Assembly (NCBI RefSeq): GCF_928391935.1
Contig: NZ_CAKMTD010000010.1
Coordinates: forward strand, 1 to 64,000
DNA: 64,000 nt
Direction of reading: 5' to 3'
From: Rothia nasimurium
Lineage (GTDB): Bacteria > Actinomycetota > Actinomycetes > Actinomycetales > Micrococcaceae
The translations under genes were made by a program, and so were the position numbers. The notes under the pieces are model-generated. The model was not told where the DNA came from. It was given only the letters and a program-made list of their open reading frames with translations, and made no database searches. Below, piece by piece: positions 8,462-15,792 of this stretch; within the stretch, counting starts at the first letter, position 1; the number at the start of each line of letters is the position of its first letter.

Positions 8462-9811
8462 TTATCTGGTGCGGTTTCGGCCTAGTGCCAGGTCGATTCC
8501 CGCTCCGAGGGCGGCGGCGATGAGGGTTGGCAGGAACCAGCCTAGGTCGTAGGCGTGGCCCGGTGCCCAGCTGATGATGGGGGCAATAGCTTCGGTTCCT
8601 ACGCCGTGTGAGTTCAGGGTCATGAGGAGGGCCCAGGCCACTGCAACCCAGAGGGCTAGGCGGTGGGTGAAGTGCATCCAGGGGGTGCGAAGGGCTGCTT
8701 CAATCAGGGTCAGGACGACCAGGGTAATAGCGGGCGGGTACAGGGTGGTGATGATGGGGATAGCGAAGCTCATCATGCCTTCTAGGCCGAAGGAGGCCAG
8801 GATGAAGGCGACGAGGGTGAAGATGATGGCCCAGGTGCGGTAGGAGATGGTTGGGATGAGTTCGGCGAAGAAGGAGCTGGTAGCGCCGATGAGGCCTACT
8901 GACGTGGTGAGGCAGGCTAGCAGCACGATCAGGCCGAAGACGACGGCCCCTGCCTTGCCCATGGTGAGGGAGGCGGCGTCGGTGAGGAGGGCGGCGCCGT
9001 CCTTGTACCCTTGCCCGTTATCAAGGTGGGCTCCGATGTAGGCCAGGCCCAGGTAGACCGCTCCTAGCAGCAGGCCGGCGATAGTGCCGGAGACAACGAC
9101 GCCCCGTAGGAGTTCGCCGCGTCCGGTGATTCCGCGGGACTGGAGTGAGGCGATCACAATAATGCCGAAGGCGAGTCCGGCCAGGGAGTCCATGGTGAGA
9201 TAGCCCTGCACGAAGCCGGTGGCGAAGGAGCCGGTGGCGTAGTGTTCCAGGGGGTCGGCAGGAGGGGTGCGGAGGGTGAAGAAGCTGACGACTACCAGCA
9301 CTGCCAGCAGCAGGACGAGGGCCGGGGTCAGGTATTTGCCCAGGGCGTCGACGATGCCGGTGGGGTTCATGGCGAGCACGAAGGATAGGCCGAAGAAGAG
9401 GGCTGCGAAGAGGATGAGGGGCAGGGGGCCTGCCTCCAGATTGAGTCCTCCCAGGTAGGGTTCAACAGCCATGGCGTAGCTGACGGAGCCGGTGCGCGGC
9501 AGGGCGTAGAGGGCGCCAATGGAGAGGTAGACCAGGGGCGGGAAGAGCAGGACGAAGAGGCGACCACCCCGACCTGCGAGGGCGGTGAGGTCGCGGCCGG
9601 TGACGGCCAGGGCGATGACAGCCAAGATAGGCATCAGGACGCCGGTGGCCAAGAACCCTGTAATGGCAGGGGCGGTGTTGGTTCCGGCTTCTGCACCGAG
9701 CTTTGCAGGGAAAATGAGGTTACCTGCACCGAAGAACATGGAGAACAGCATGAGGGCTGTCATGACGACGGTGGTCAGGGGTGTGGGGTGGGCGGTTTGT
9801 GGTTTCATCAC
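8462..9811 (-). CDS. brnQ: Branched-chain amino acid:cation symporter BrnQ (LIVCS family)
   Basis: A 449-residue membrane protein with about 12 hydrophobic segments. The N terminus has the LIVCS hallmark MLFSMFFGAGNLIFPAKLG, followed by ATGVLMPILAVIALAVTGRDL. It imports Leu, Ile and Val with Na+ or H+. Length is normal for the family. The gene is single, with a terminator just beyond its stop and the antiterminator gene divergent on the other side. Confidence 0.93.
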   Translation of the reverse strand: MMKPQTAHPTPLTTVVMTALMLFSMFFGAGNLIFPAKLGAEAGTNTAPAITGFLATGVLMPILAVIALAVTGRDLTALAGRGGRLFVLLFPPLVYLSIGALYALPRTGSVSYAMAVEPYLGGLNLEAGPLPLILFAALFFGLSFVLAMNPTGIVDALGKYLTPALVLLLAVLVVVSFFTLRTPPADPLEHYATGSFATGFVQGYLTMDSLAGLAFGIIVIASLQSRGITGRGELLRGVVVSGTIAGLLLGAVYLGLAYIGAHLDNGQGYKDGAALLTDAASLTMGKAGAVVFGLIVLLACLTTSVGLIGATSSFFAELIPTISYRTWAIIFTLVAFILASFGLEGMMSFAIPIITTLYPPAITLVVLTLIEAALRTPWMHFTHRLALWVAVAWALLMTLNSHGVGTEAIAPIISWAPGHAYDLGWFLPTLIAAALGAGIDLALGRNRTR

Positions 9812-9953
9812 TCCTGCTTCTTATTTGGACTAGAGAGTTTATGTTACTCCCGTTGAATAAAACCGGACGAGGGGCGGTTAAGTGCCGGAGTGACGCCGCT
9901 CGGTAAACTAGTAAGGATATCTGCCGGTTTTTACCCATTTCATGAAGGGGGTC

Positions 9954-10808
9954 ATGTTGCGCATTTCACGCATTTATAACAATAATGTGGCGCTGGCCCG
10001 CTCGTATTCGGGCGAGGAGATGGTGGTCATTGGTCGCGGCCTTGCCTTTGGTAAGCGTAAGGGCGATATGCTCGACCCCACCCTCATTGAGCAGACTTTT
10101 GTACCCGAGCAGGGTACCTCTGATGAGAACCTGGCCTGGTCTTTGGCGAAGATTCCGTCGGAGATTCTGGCTGTTGCAACTGAGCTTGAGTCCTTGGTGA
10201 AGGCCGAGGGCATTACGATTGCCCATTCTTTTGTGGTTCCGGTGGCAGATCACGTTAATTTCGCGGTTGAGCGGGCCCGCAACGCCCTGGATGTGGATTA
10301 TCCTCTGGCCTTGGAGGTGCGGCAGCTGTACCCGCAGGAGGTCCGTTTTGGGGAGAGGGCCCTGCAGTTGATTCGCGAGCGCCTGGGGGTTGAACTGCCT
10401 GAGATTGAGGCGATCCCCCTGGCGATGCATCTGGTGAATTCGCAGTTTGAGTCTGCGGGCATGGCGGGTACCTACCGTATGACCGAGATTTTTGCTGAGA
10501 TTTTTGAGGTGATTGGGGCTGGTTTTGGTGGGCCGACGGATCGTTCATTGATGAGTGCGGCTCGTTTTGTGACCCATTTGCGGTATTTGTTTGTGCGTGC
10601 CCCCCAGTTGGGTAAGGTGGGGGCGGACGCAGCCGTCCCCCTTCTTTTGGAGAGCATGAAGGACGCCCACCCCAAGGCTTTTACTGTGGCGGTGAAGGTG
10701 AAGTTGGTGCTTGAGAATCATTTGGATCAGGTGCTGACGGATGATGAGCTGACGTATTTGACGATTCATATTGCTCGTCTGGCTCGTGATCAGTACGGGA
10801 CCTCATAA
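9954..10808 (+). CDS. BglG/LicT-type transcription antiterminator
   Basis: A 284-residue protein with the CAT RNA-binding domain at the N terminus (RISRIYNNNVALARS ... VVIGRGLAFGKRKGD, residues 1-55) and two PRD domains. PRD1 has VVPVADHVNFAVERA with its His; PRD2 has FVTHLRYLFVRAPQLG and YLTIHIARL. Such proteins bind a ribonucleic antiterminator hairpin in PTS sugar mRNAs and are switched by PTS phosphorylation. AAGGGGG precedes the ATG at 9954; an in-frame ATG at 9942 lacks a good ribosome site. No PTS or glycosidase gene lies in the window, so its target is elsewhere. Confidence 0.9.
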   Translation: MLRISRIYNNNVALARSYSGEEMVVIGRGLAFGKRKGDMLDPTLIEQTFVPEQGTSDENLAWSLAKIPSEILAVATELESLVKAEGITIAHSFVVPVADHVNFAVERARNALDVDYPLALEVRQLYPQEVRFGERALQLIRERLGVELPEIEAIPLAMHLVNSQFESAGMAGTYRMTEIFAEIFEVIGAGFGGPTDRSLMSAARFVTHLRYLFVRAPQLGKVGADAAVPLLLESMKDAHPKAFTVAVKVKLVLENHLDQVLTDDELTYLTIHIARLARDQYGTS

Positions 10809-10851
10809 GCCCCACCCTGCGTCCACCCCGTCACCACCACCCCCGTATCTC

Positions 10852-10903
10852 TCCCATGACCCCCGTGATTTTCAAGGGGGTGGTGAGAGAACCTAGGGGG
10901 TGT
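10852..10903. repeat. Flanking direct repeat, left copy
   Basis: About 52 bp beginning CTCCCATGACCCCCGTGA, nearly identical to 12046-12097. Each copy is itself an imperfect hairpin (C5 and G5 blocks around TTTCAA). The two copies bracket the minus-strand gene 10907-11827. Confidence 0.8.
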
Positions 10904-10906
10904 TCT

Positions 10907-11827
10907 TTATCTGTTGCCCAGGCCCAGGGACCGTAACCTACCCATGAGCAGCTCCGGCCGCTGCGCCAAGTCCCCCCAGGTCGCCCTGACTACAGTCCAC
11001 CCTGCTAGTTCTAGTTCCCGCTGCCTTATGGCGTCGTTACGTAACTGGGCATCGGTCGGCCTGTAGGCACCGTAGTACTTGTGAAGGCCATCCACCTCCA
11101 GAATCACTTTCAGATGTGGCCAGGCAAAATCAGCCCGGTACCACCTGCCCGAGGGAGTCTCAATACCATACTGTTGCACCGGCATCTCAAGACCCCCCTC
11201 ATACAGACGGAGGCAGGCAAAAGATTCCAGGGGAGATTCGCTCAGCGGGCTCATCACCTCAGCAATCACCCGGAGCTTCCGGCACCCTTTCCCCTGGGCC
11301 TGACTCAATCGGGCACGGGTCTGCACCCCATCCAGCTGCCCTTGCCGCAGCAGGTAATCAGCAATCGCCAAAGACTCATGGAGGGGCATATTCTTCCCGC
11401 AGTCCACAACGGTGTCGAGGGGACTTGTCATTTTCAGGCCAGCCAACTCCACGGCCCGGTCACAGAGTTCAGGTCGAGGGCTATGAAGAACAGCCTGCGG
11501 ATGCCCGGCCTTATGCGCCCTGGGCAAAGAGAGGTGCACCTTGGCAGGGAGCTCAAAAAGCGGGGCGCCCCAAACGAGAGCCGCCGACTGATGGCTCACC
11601 ACTGCGGTGGGGCGAACTTTTGCAAGAGCAGCGGTCACCGCCAAAGCCCGGTCAGCGGGTTGGGTACATTCTTTGACGACGTCGCCCACAAGGTAGATTC
11701 CGTGGGTCAGCCGCACGATATCCCCGCGGCGGCGCTGCGAACTGATGAGGTTGTTACTCATTCCAGCTCGTACCAGTTGCTGGTGGGTGCGTAGCGACGA
11801 AGCTATCTGTGAGAAGTCAGGAGCCAT
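10907..11827 (-). CDS. AbiEi-like winged-helix/DUF559 (Vsr-fold) protein
   Basis: A 306-residue protein of a type common in actinobacteria. The N-terminal about 60 residues resemble the AbiEi antitoxin winged helix (LVRAGMSNNLISSQRRRGDIVRL, then GIYLVGD). The C-terminal 100 residues carry a DUF559/Vsr-like nuclease fold (YRADFAWPHLKVILEVDG, then RQRELELAGWTVVRATW). The family is often called a type IV antitoxin-like or abortive-infection protein, but no cognate AbiEii toxin is adjacent. I chose the ATG at 11827 (CAGGG 7 nt upstream); a start at 11872 is possible. Near-identical repeats flank the gene, hinting that it moves as a module. Confidence 0.75.
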   Translation of the reverse strand: MAPDFSQIASSLRTHQQLVRAGMSNNLISSQRRRGDIVRLTHGIYLVGDVVKECTQPADRALAVTAALAKVRPTAVVSHQSAALVWGAPLFELPAKVHLSLPRAHKAGHPQAVLHSPRPELCDRAVELAGLKMTSPLDTVVDCGKNMPLHESLAIADYLLRQGQLDGVQTRARLSQAQGKGCRKLRVIAEVMSPLSESPLESFACLRLYEGGLEMPVQQYGIETPSGRWYRADFAWPHLKVILEVDGLHKYYGAYRPTDAQLRNDAIRQRELELAGWTVVRATWGDLAQRPELLMGRLRSLGLGNR

Positions 11828-12045
11828 ATAAAAACCCTGACAGATATTGATTCCCCTCATCAAACCGGGCATAGAGCTCCTGTGGATAACTTTTATTTCA
11901 GCCAGTCAGGCGTATGTGGGGCGCCGAGTCACAGTCCCGTCACAAGTGGTTGACGCCCCTGCAGGTGCGGACGCCACTTCCCACCACAGCCCCCTGATAG
12001 TGGAATCCTGCGCCCCGTCGTCCTGATCCCATCACCCCCACATTT

Positions 12046-12097
12046 CTCCCATCACCCCCGTGAATTTCAAGGGGGTGGTGAGAGAACTTAGGGGGTA
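12046..12097. repeat. Flanking direct repeat, right copy
   Basis: About 52 bp beginning CTCCCATCACCCCCGTGA. It differs from 10852-10903 at only a few positions and lies in the same orientation. A further degenerate CATCACCCCCAC unit precedes it. Confidence 0.8.
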
Positions 12098-12121
12098 ACC
12101 TGACCCGCCATCCCACACCTG

Positions 12122-12147
12122 AAAATACTTTACAACGAAAGTATTTT
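12122..12147. promoter_or_regulatory. Palindrome upstream of the luciferase-like operon
   Basis: AAAATACTTT (12122-12131) and AAAGTATTTT (12138-12147) form a perfect 10-bp inverted repeat with a 6-nt spacer, about 50 nt before the start of the monooxygenase gene. The spacing fits a dimeric repressor such as the MarR protein encoded downstream at 14408, but that pairing is inference. Confidence 0.55.
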
Positions 12148-12199
12148 AGGGTAGGTTAAAACCATCGAAGCGAAACCACCATCATGAAAGGCCCCCACC

Positions 12200-13285
12200 A
12201 TGCAATTCGGCATCTTCTCCGTCGGCGACGTCACCATGGACCCCACCACCGGCAAGACCCCCAGCGAACACGAGCGCCAAAAGGCCATCGTTGAAATCGC
12301 CAAGAAGGCAGACGAGGTTGGCCTGGACGTCTTTGCCGTCGGCCAGCACCACAACCCGCCCTTTATTGCGTCCTCACCGACCACCACCTTGGCCTACATC
12401 GCAGCCCAGACCAAGAACATCCTGCTCTCCACCTCCACCACCCTGATTACCACCACCGACCCCGTCCGCATTGCTGAAGACTACGGCACCCTGCAGCACC
12501 TGACCGACGGCCGCATGGACCTCATGCTGGGCCGCGGCAACACCGGCCCCGTCTACCCCTGGTTCGGCAAGGACATCCGCCAGGGCGTCAACCTGGCCAT
12601 CGAAAACTACGCCCTACTGCGTAAGCTCTGGAGTGAAAAGGTCGTCAACTGGTCCGGCAACTTCCGCACCCCGCTCAACTCCTTCACCGCCACCCCGCAG
12701 CCCCTGGACGGCACCGCCCCCTTCGTCTGGCACGGCTCGATTCGCACCCCCGAGATTGCCGAGCAGGCCGCCTACTACGGGGACGGGTTCTTCCACAACA
12801 ACATCTTCTGGAACAAGGAGCACACCCAGCAGATGATCAACCTCTACCGCGAGCGCTACGAACACTACGGCCACGGCACCGCCGAGCAGGCCATTGTGGG
12901 CCTGGGCGGGCAGGTCTTCATGAGCAAGAACTCCCAGGACGCTGTCACCAAGTTCCGCCCCTACTTCGACAACGCTCCCGTCTACGGTGGCGGCCCCTCC
13001 CTGGAAGATTTTGCTGACCAGACCCCGCTGACTGTGGGCTCCCCCCAGCAGGTCATTGAGAAGACCCTCTCCTTCCGCGACTACGCTGGCGACTACCAGC
13101 GTCAGCTCTTCCTGGTAGACCATGCAGGCCTGCCCCTCAAGGAAGTTCTGAACCAGATCGACATGCTGGGTGAGCAGGTTGTGCCCGTCCTGCGCGAAGA
13201 GTTCGCTAAGCTGCGCCCCGCCGGTGTACCCGAGGCCCCCGTCCACCCCCGCTACGCAGCCCACCTGGCTGAGCAGGGCAAGTAG
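12200..13285 (+). CDS. Luciferase-like FMN-dependent monooxygenase (CE1758-type LLM oxidoreductase)
   Basis: A 361-residue LLM-class flavin monooxygenase. Visible signatures are MQFGIFSVGDVTMDP at the N terminus, DVFAVGQHHNPPF with the paired His, LSTSTTLITTTDPVRIAEDYGTLQHLTDGR, and the flavin-phosphate loop LGRGNTGPVYPWFG. It uses reduced FMN and O2; the natural substrate is not known for this subgroup. It is followed after 12 nt by an FMN reductase gene, the usual partner order in corynebacteria and relatives. A palindrome lies in its promoter region. Confidence 0.9.
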   Translation: MQFGIFSVGDVTMDPTTGKTPSEHERQKAIVEIAKKADEVGLDVFAVGQHHNPPFIASSPTTTLAYIAAQTKNILLSTSTTLITTTDPVRIAEDYGTLQHLTDGRMDLMLGRGNTGPVYPWFGKDIRQGVNLAIENYALLRKLWSEKVVNWSGNFRTPLNSFTATPQPLDGTAPFVWHGSIRTPEIAEQAAYYGDGFFHNNIFWNKEHTQQMINLYRERYEHYGHGTAEQAIVGLGGQVFMSKNSQDAVTKFRPYFDNAPVYGGGPSLEDFADQTPLTVGSPQQVIEKTLSFRDYAGDYQRQLFLVDHAGLPLKEVLNQIDMLGEQVVPVLREEFAKLRPAGVPEAPVHPRYAAHLAEQGK

Positions 13286-13297
13286 GGAGGACAAGTC

Positions 13298-14086
13298 GTG
13301 AGCACCCCGTCAATTGTTGTTGTCACAGCGGGTTTGGGCGAGCCGTCCACCACCGCCCTGCTGGGTGAGAACCTGAGCGAGGCAACCGGGCAAGCCCTGG
13401 GTCGAGCCGGAGTTGAGGCGAACTTCACCCATATCTCCCTGCGCTCTTTAGCCAAGGACATCACCAACCACTACCTCACAGGCTTCCCCCTGGGGGCACT
13501 GGCTACCGCCCTGGATCAGGTGCGCGATGCTGACGCGATTATCGCAGTCACCCCGGTCTTCAAGGCCAGCTACTCGGGGCTTTTCAAGAGCTTCTGGGAT
13601 TTAGTGGAGGACGGCTCTTTGGCCGGCAAGCCCGTGCTGATTGCTGCCACCGGCGGCACCGCCCGCCATTCGCTGGTGCTGGAGACGGCCATGCGTCCGC
13701 TCTTTAGCTACCTCAAGGCAACAGTCGCCCCCTCGGGCGTCTTTGCCGCTACCGACGATTTTGGCTCCGATACCAACCTGGCTCCGCGCGTTGCTAAGGC
13801 AGCGGCCGAGTTCGCCCAGATGATTTTGTGGGCCCGCAACCTCCCGGGTATGTCGGGGCAGGACGCGGGCACCCCGGGGCAGGCAGGCCAGGCCAGCGAG
13901 CTGGGCTCAGCCCAGGAGGCTCCGGAGCCCCAGGATTCCCAGAACCCCGCCAATGCCGGCTTCTTCTTTGGAACCCTGGAGGGCTCGTCGTCCTCCCATG
14001 CCTCACCCGAGACCTATAAGGCTCCGGGACTCAAGGCCCTGCAGGTCACCCCTTTTGAGCAGTTGCTTCGTGAGGCTGGCCAGTAG
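13298..14086 (+). CDS. NAD(P)H-dependent FMN reductase (CE1759-type), partner of the monooxygenase
   Basis: A 262-residue flavodoxin-like FMN reductase. The N-terminal VVVTAGLGEPSTTALLGENL is the phosphate-binding loop region; AIIAVTPVFKASYSGLFKSFWD is the characteristic flavin-binding segment near residue 90, followed by KPVLIAATGGTARHSL. It begins with GTG at 13298 after GGAGG and lies 12 nt behind the monooxygenase, so it presumably supplies FMNH2 to it. Residues about 185-235 are a low-complexity Gly/Ala/Gln/Pro linker not needed for the fold. A hairpin terminator follows. Confidence 0.9.
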   Translation: MSTPSIVVVTAGLGEPSTTALLGENLSEATGQALGRAGVEANFTHISLRSLAKDITNHYLTGFPLGALATALDQVRDADAIIAVTPVFKASYSGLFKSFWDLVEDGSLAGKPVLIAATGGTARHSLVLETAMRPLFSYLKATVAPSGVFAATDDFGSDTNLAPRVAKAAAEFAQMILWARNLPGMSGQDAGTPGQAGQASELGSAQEAPEPQDSQNPANAGFFFGTLEGSSSSHASPETYKAPGLKALQVTPFEQLLREAGQ

Positions 14087-14135
14087 GTTCTTCTGGTCAG
14101 ACAGGCCAGCTAAAACATCCAGCCCTACCAGCACT

Positions 14136-14169
14136 ATTCACGGCTACCCACCCCGGGGTGGCCGTGAAT
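14136..14169 (+). terminator. Terminator after the monooxygenase/reductase operon
   Basis: ATTCACGGC (14136-14144) pairs with GCCGTGAAT (14161-14169), enclosing a CCACCCC/GGGGTGG stem. The T tract is weak. Confidence 0.65.
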
Positions 14170-14407
14170 TATCTATGTTTTCAAAAATTTGACTACTTTT
14201 TCAGGTCAGGAAAGCAAATTTCTGACAACATATTTAAAAAGAAAGTGCACGTGGCAGGCAGGTTCCCCCGAGTGCCTGTATTAATATTTCACTCATGTAC
14301 TCCCCTCCAAAAATTTAAGGCGCTACGCTGAATCTGTATTAGAGATTTTTTCCTGAAAGTCTCCTGAACCACAGGCCAGCCCCAGCAGGCCAAGGAGAGG
14401 AGGTTCA
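14170..14407. other. AT-rich leader upstream of the MarR gene
   Basis: About 240 nt with no gene. It presumably holds the MarR gene promoter. I see no clear palindrome that matches the one at 12122-12147. Confidence 0.4.
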
Positions 14408-14887
14408 ATGATCGAACCGAAAGTAGGCGGGCTCACCGCCGACCAGGAAAATCTGTGGAAACGCTACACCGAGGCTCTTACAACCCTCAGCGTCCACCTC
14501 GACCGCCACCTTAAACACGAGGTAGATAGCAAACTGGCAGAGTACCGGCTCTTAGGCGCGATCATAGATTTTCAAGAAGCTCCCGGCTCATCCCCGGAGA
14601 GCCCCATCCGCATGCAGACCCTGGCCCGCGCCACCAACGTCTCAGCGTCCCGGCTTACCTACCAGGTCAACAGCCTGGAGAAGTTGGGGCTGGTGCAGAA
14701 GGTGGATATCCCTACAGATAAGCGCGGCAAGGGCGTTATTATCACTGAGGAAGGGCGCAAAAAGTACAACAAGGCAACCCTCGTCTACAACAGGGAGGTA
14801 TATACACTCATGTTCGACGGGGCTCCCCAGGAGCTGGAGCATGCGCTCGCTGAGTTTACCCGTCGCGTCCGCGCCAGAATAGATTAG
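14408..14887 (+). CDS. MarR family transcriptional regulator
   Basis: A 159-residue winged-helix regulator. LRTVHLDRHL-like helix 1 leads to EYRLLGAIIDF, then MQTLARATNVSASRLTYQVNSLEKLGLVQKV (recognition helix, residues about 65-95) and the wing TDKRGKGVIITEEGRKKY. GAGAGGAGG precedes the ATG. It lies downstream of the luciferase-like operon, separated by a terminator and a 320-nt AT-rich leader, so it has its own promoter. It may control that operon or itself; there is no direct evidence. Confidence 0.9.
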   Translation: MIEPKVGGLTADQENLWKRYTEALTTLSVHLDRHLKHEVDSKLAEYRLLGAIIDFQEAPGSSPESPIRMQTLARATNVSASRLTYQVNSLEKLGLVQKVDIPTDKRGKGVIITEEGRKKYNKATLVYNREVYTLMFDGAPQELEHALAEFTRRVRARID

Positions 14888-14905
14888 CGTCTCAACAGCA
14901 TGGAA

Positions 14906-14943
14906 AAGCCGCCCCGGTAGCGTAAGAGCTACCGGGGCGGCTT
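14906..14943. terminator. Bidirectional terminator between convergent genes
   Basis: Perfect 16-bp arms AAGCCGCCCCGGTAGC and its complement with a 6-nt loop, placed between the stop of the MarR gene and the stop of the convergent small membrane gene. Confidence 0.85.
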
Positions 14944-14967
14944 GCGTCTGACGCCCTCGGGTAGGGG

Positions 14968-15210
14968 TTAGTTGCCGCCCTTTTCAGCGTCAGGGGCAGG
15001 GGCTGCCTTGGGGACGATGCCGACACGCTGGGCCTTGTAGAGCTGCTCCCGGTTTGCGAGCACCACCAGGGCCATAGCGTTGAGGGCCAGGCCGATGATG
15101 AAAACAATCCAGCCGATGACCATGAGGGAGGTTCCACTCAAGATTGCGCCAACGATGAGGGCGGTGACGGAGACCAGGTAGGCCGGGGACAGCAGGAAAC
15201 GGGTATCCAT
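14968..15210 (-). CDS. Small two-span membrane protein (paralogue 2)
   Basis: An 80-residue protein. It starts MDTRFLLSPAYLVSVTALIVGAIL, has a short hairpin turn, then a second hydrophobic segment (IGWIVFIIGLALNAMALVVLA) and a charged tail. It is clearly related to the next gene upstream (MDTSDLSPAYL..., GWIIIVLGLGLNVFS), so the pair arose by tandem duplication. The family is unknown to me; no enzyme motif. Confidence 0.8.
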   Translation of the reverse strand: MDTRFLLSPAYLVSVTALIVGAILSGTSLMVIGWIVFIIGLALNAMALVVLANREQLYKAQRVGIVPKAAPAPDAEKGGN

Positions 15211-15232
15211 GGTGAACCTCTACAGGATAGAA

Positions 15233-15610
15233 CTAGCGGACGCGGGGGGCGCCGGACGGACGGGGGCGGAAAATGCGGTCTTCATCGGTAGCCTGGTTGG
15301 CCTCAGCATGGACGATGGGCTGGGCTTCAGTGACAGGTTCAGGTTCGATGTCGTGGGCAGGGCCGGCGCCTTCTGCCTCTTCGGACTCCCCTTCAGGGCC
15401 GTGGGTTCCGGTGAGAACTGCGGGCAGGGCCCCGCCCTTGAGGCGCTGGATAATGACCAGGGTTGAGAAGACGTTCAGACCGAGGCCCAGGACGATGATA
15501 ATCCAGCCAAGCACCCATACCCAGGTGGTGTTTGAGCCACCCATCAAGGCGCCGGCGCCGATGGCTGCGAGGGAGGTGAGGTAGGCCGGGGAAAGGTCTG
15601 AGGTATCCAT
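15233..15610 (-). CDS. Small two-span membrane protein with charged tail (paralogue 1)
   Basis: A 125-residue protein with two hydrophobic segments in the first 60 residues (SPAYLTSLAAIGAGALMGG and VLGWIIIVLGLGLNVFSTLVI) and an acidic, then basic, cytoplasmic tail ending in RPRPSGAPRVR. It shares the DT...SPAYL start and both membrane segments with the downstream 80-residue protein, 22 nt away. Function unknown. Confidence 0.8.
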   Translation of the reverse strand: MDTSDLSPAYLTSLAAIGAGALMGGSNTTWVWVLGWIIIVLGLGLNVFSTLVIIQRLKGGALPAVLTGTHGPEGESEEAEGAGPAHDIEPEPVTEAQPIVHAEANQATDEDRIFRPRPSGAPRVR

Positions 15611-15792
15611 TGATCCTGATTCTGTCGTACCCCCACAGGATAGATTCCATGTGAGGAATATATGATTTGGGGTGGGCTTACCTGCCCAAGAACATAAGCC
15701 TCCTGGGGCATAAGCACTTATACATCCTAAGCGATTATCCTCAGAATTTCTTGAGAGTTACCTCCCCGGTACCCCGAATCACCCACCATTAC

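Noticed and set aside
12614..13294. A 226-codon frame opposite the luciferase-like gene
   Set aside because: Antisense artefact with Gly/Val/Glu bias and no recognisable fold.
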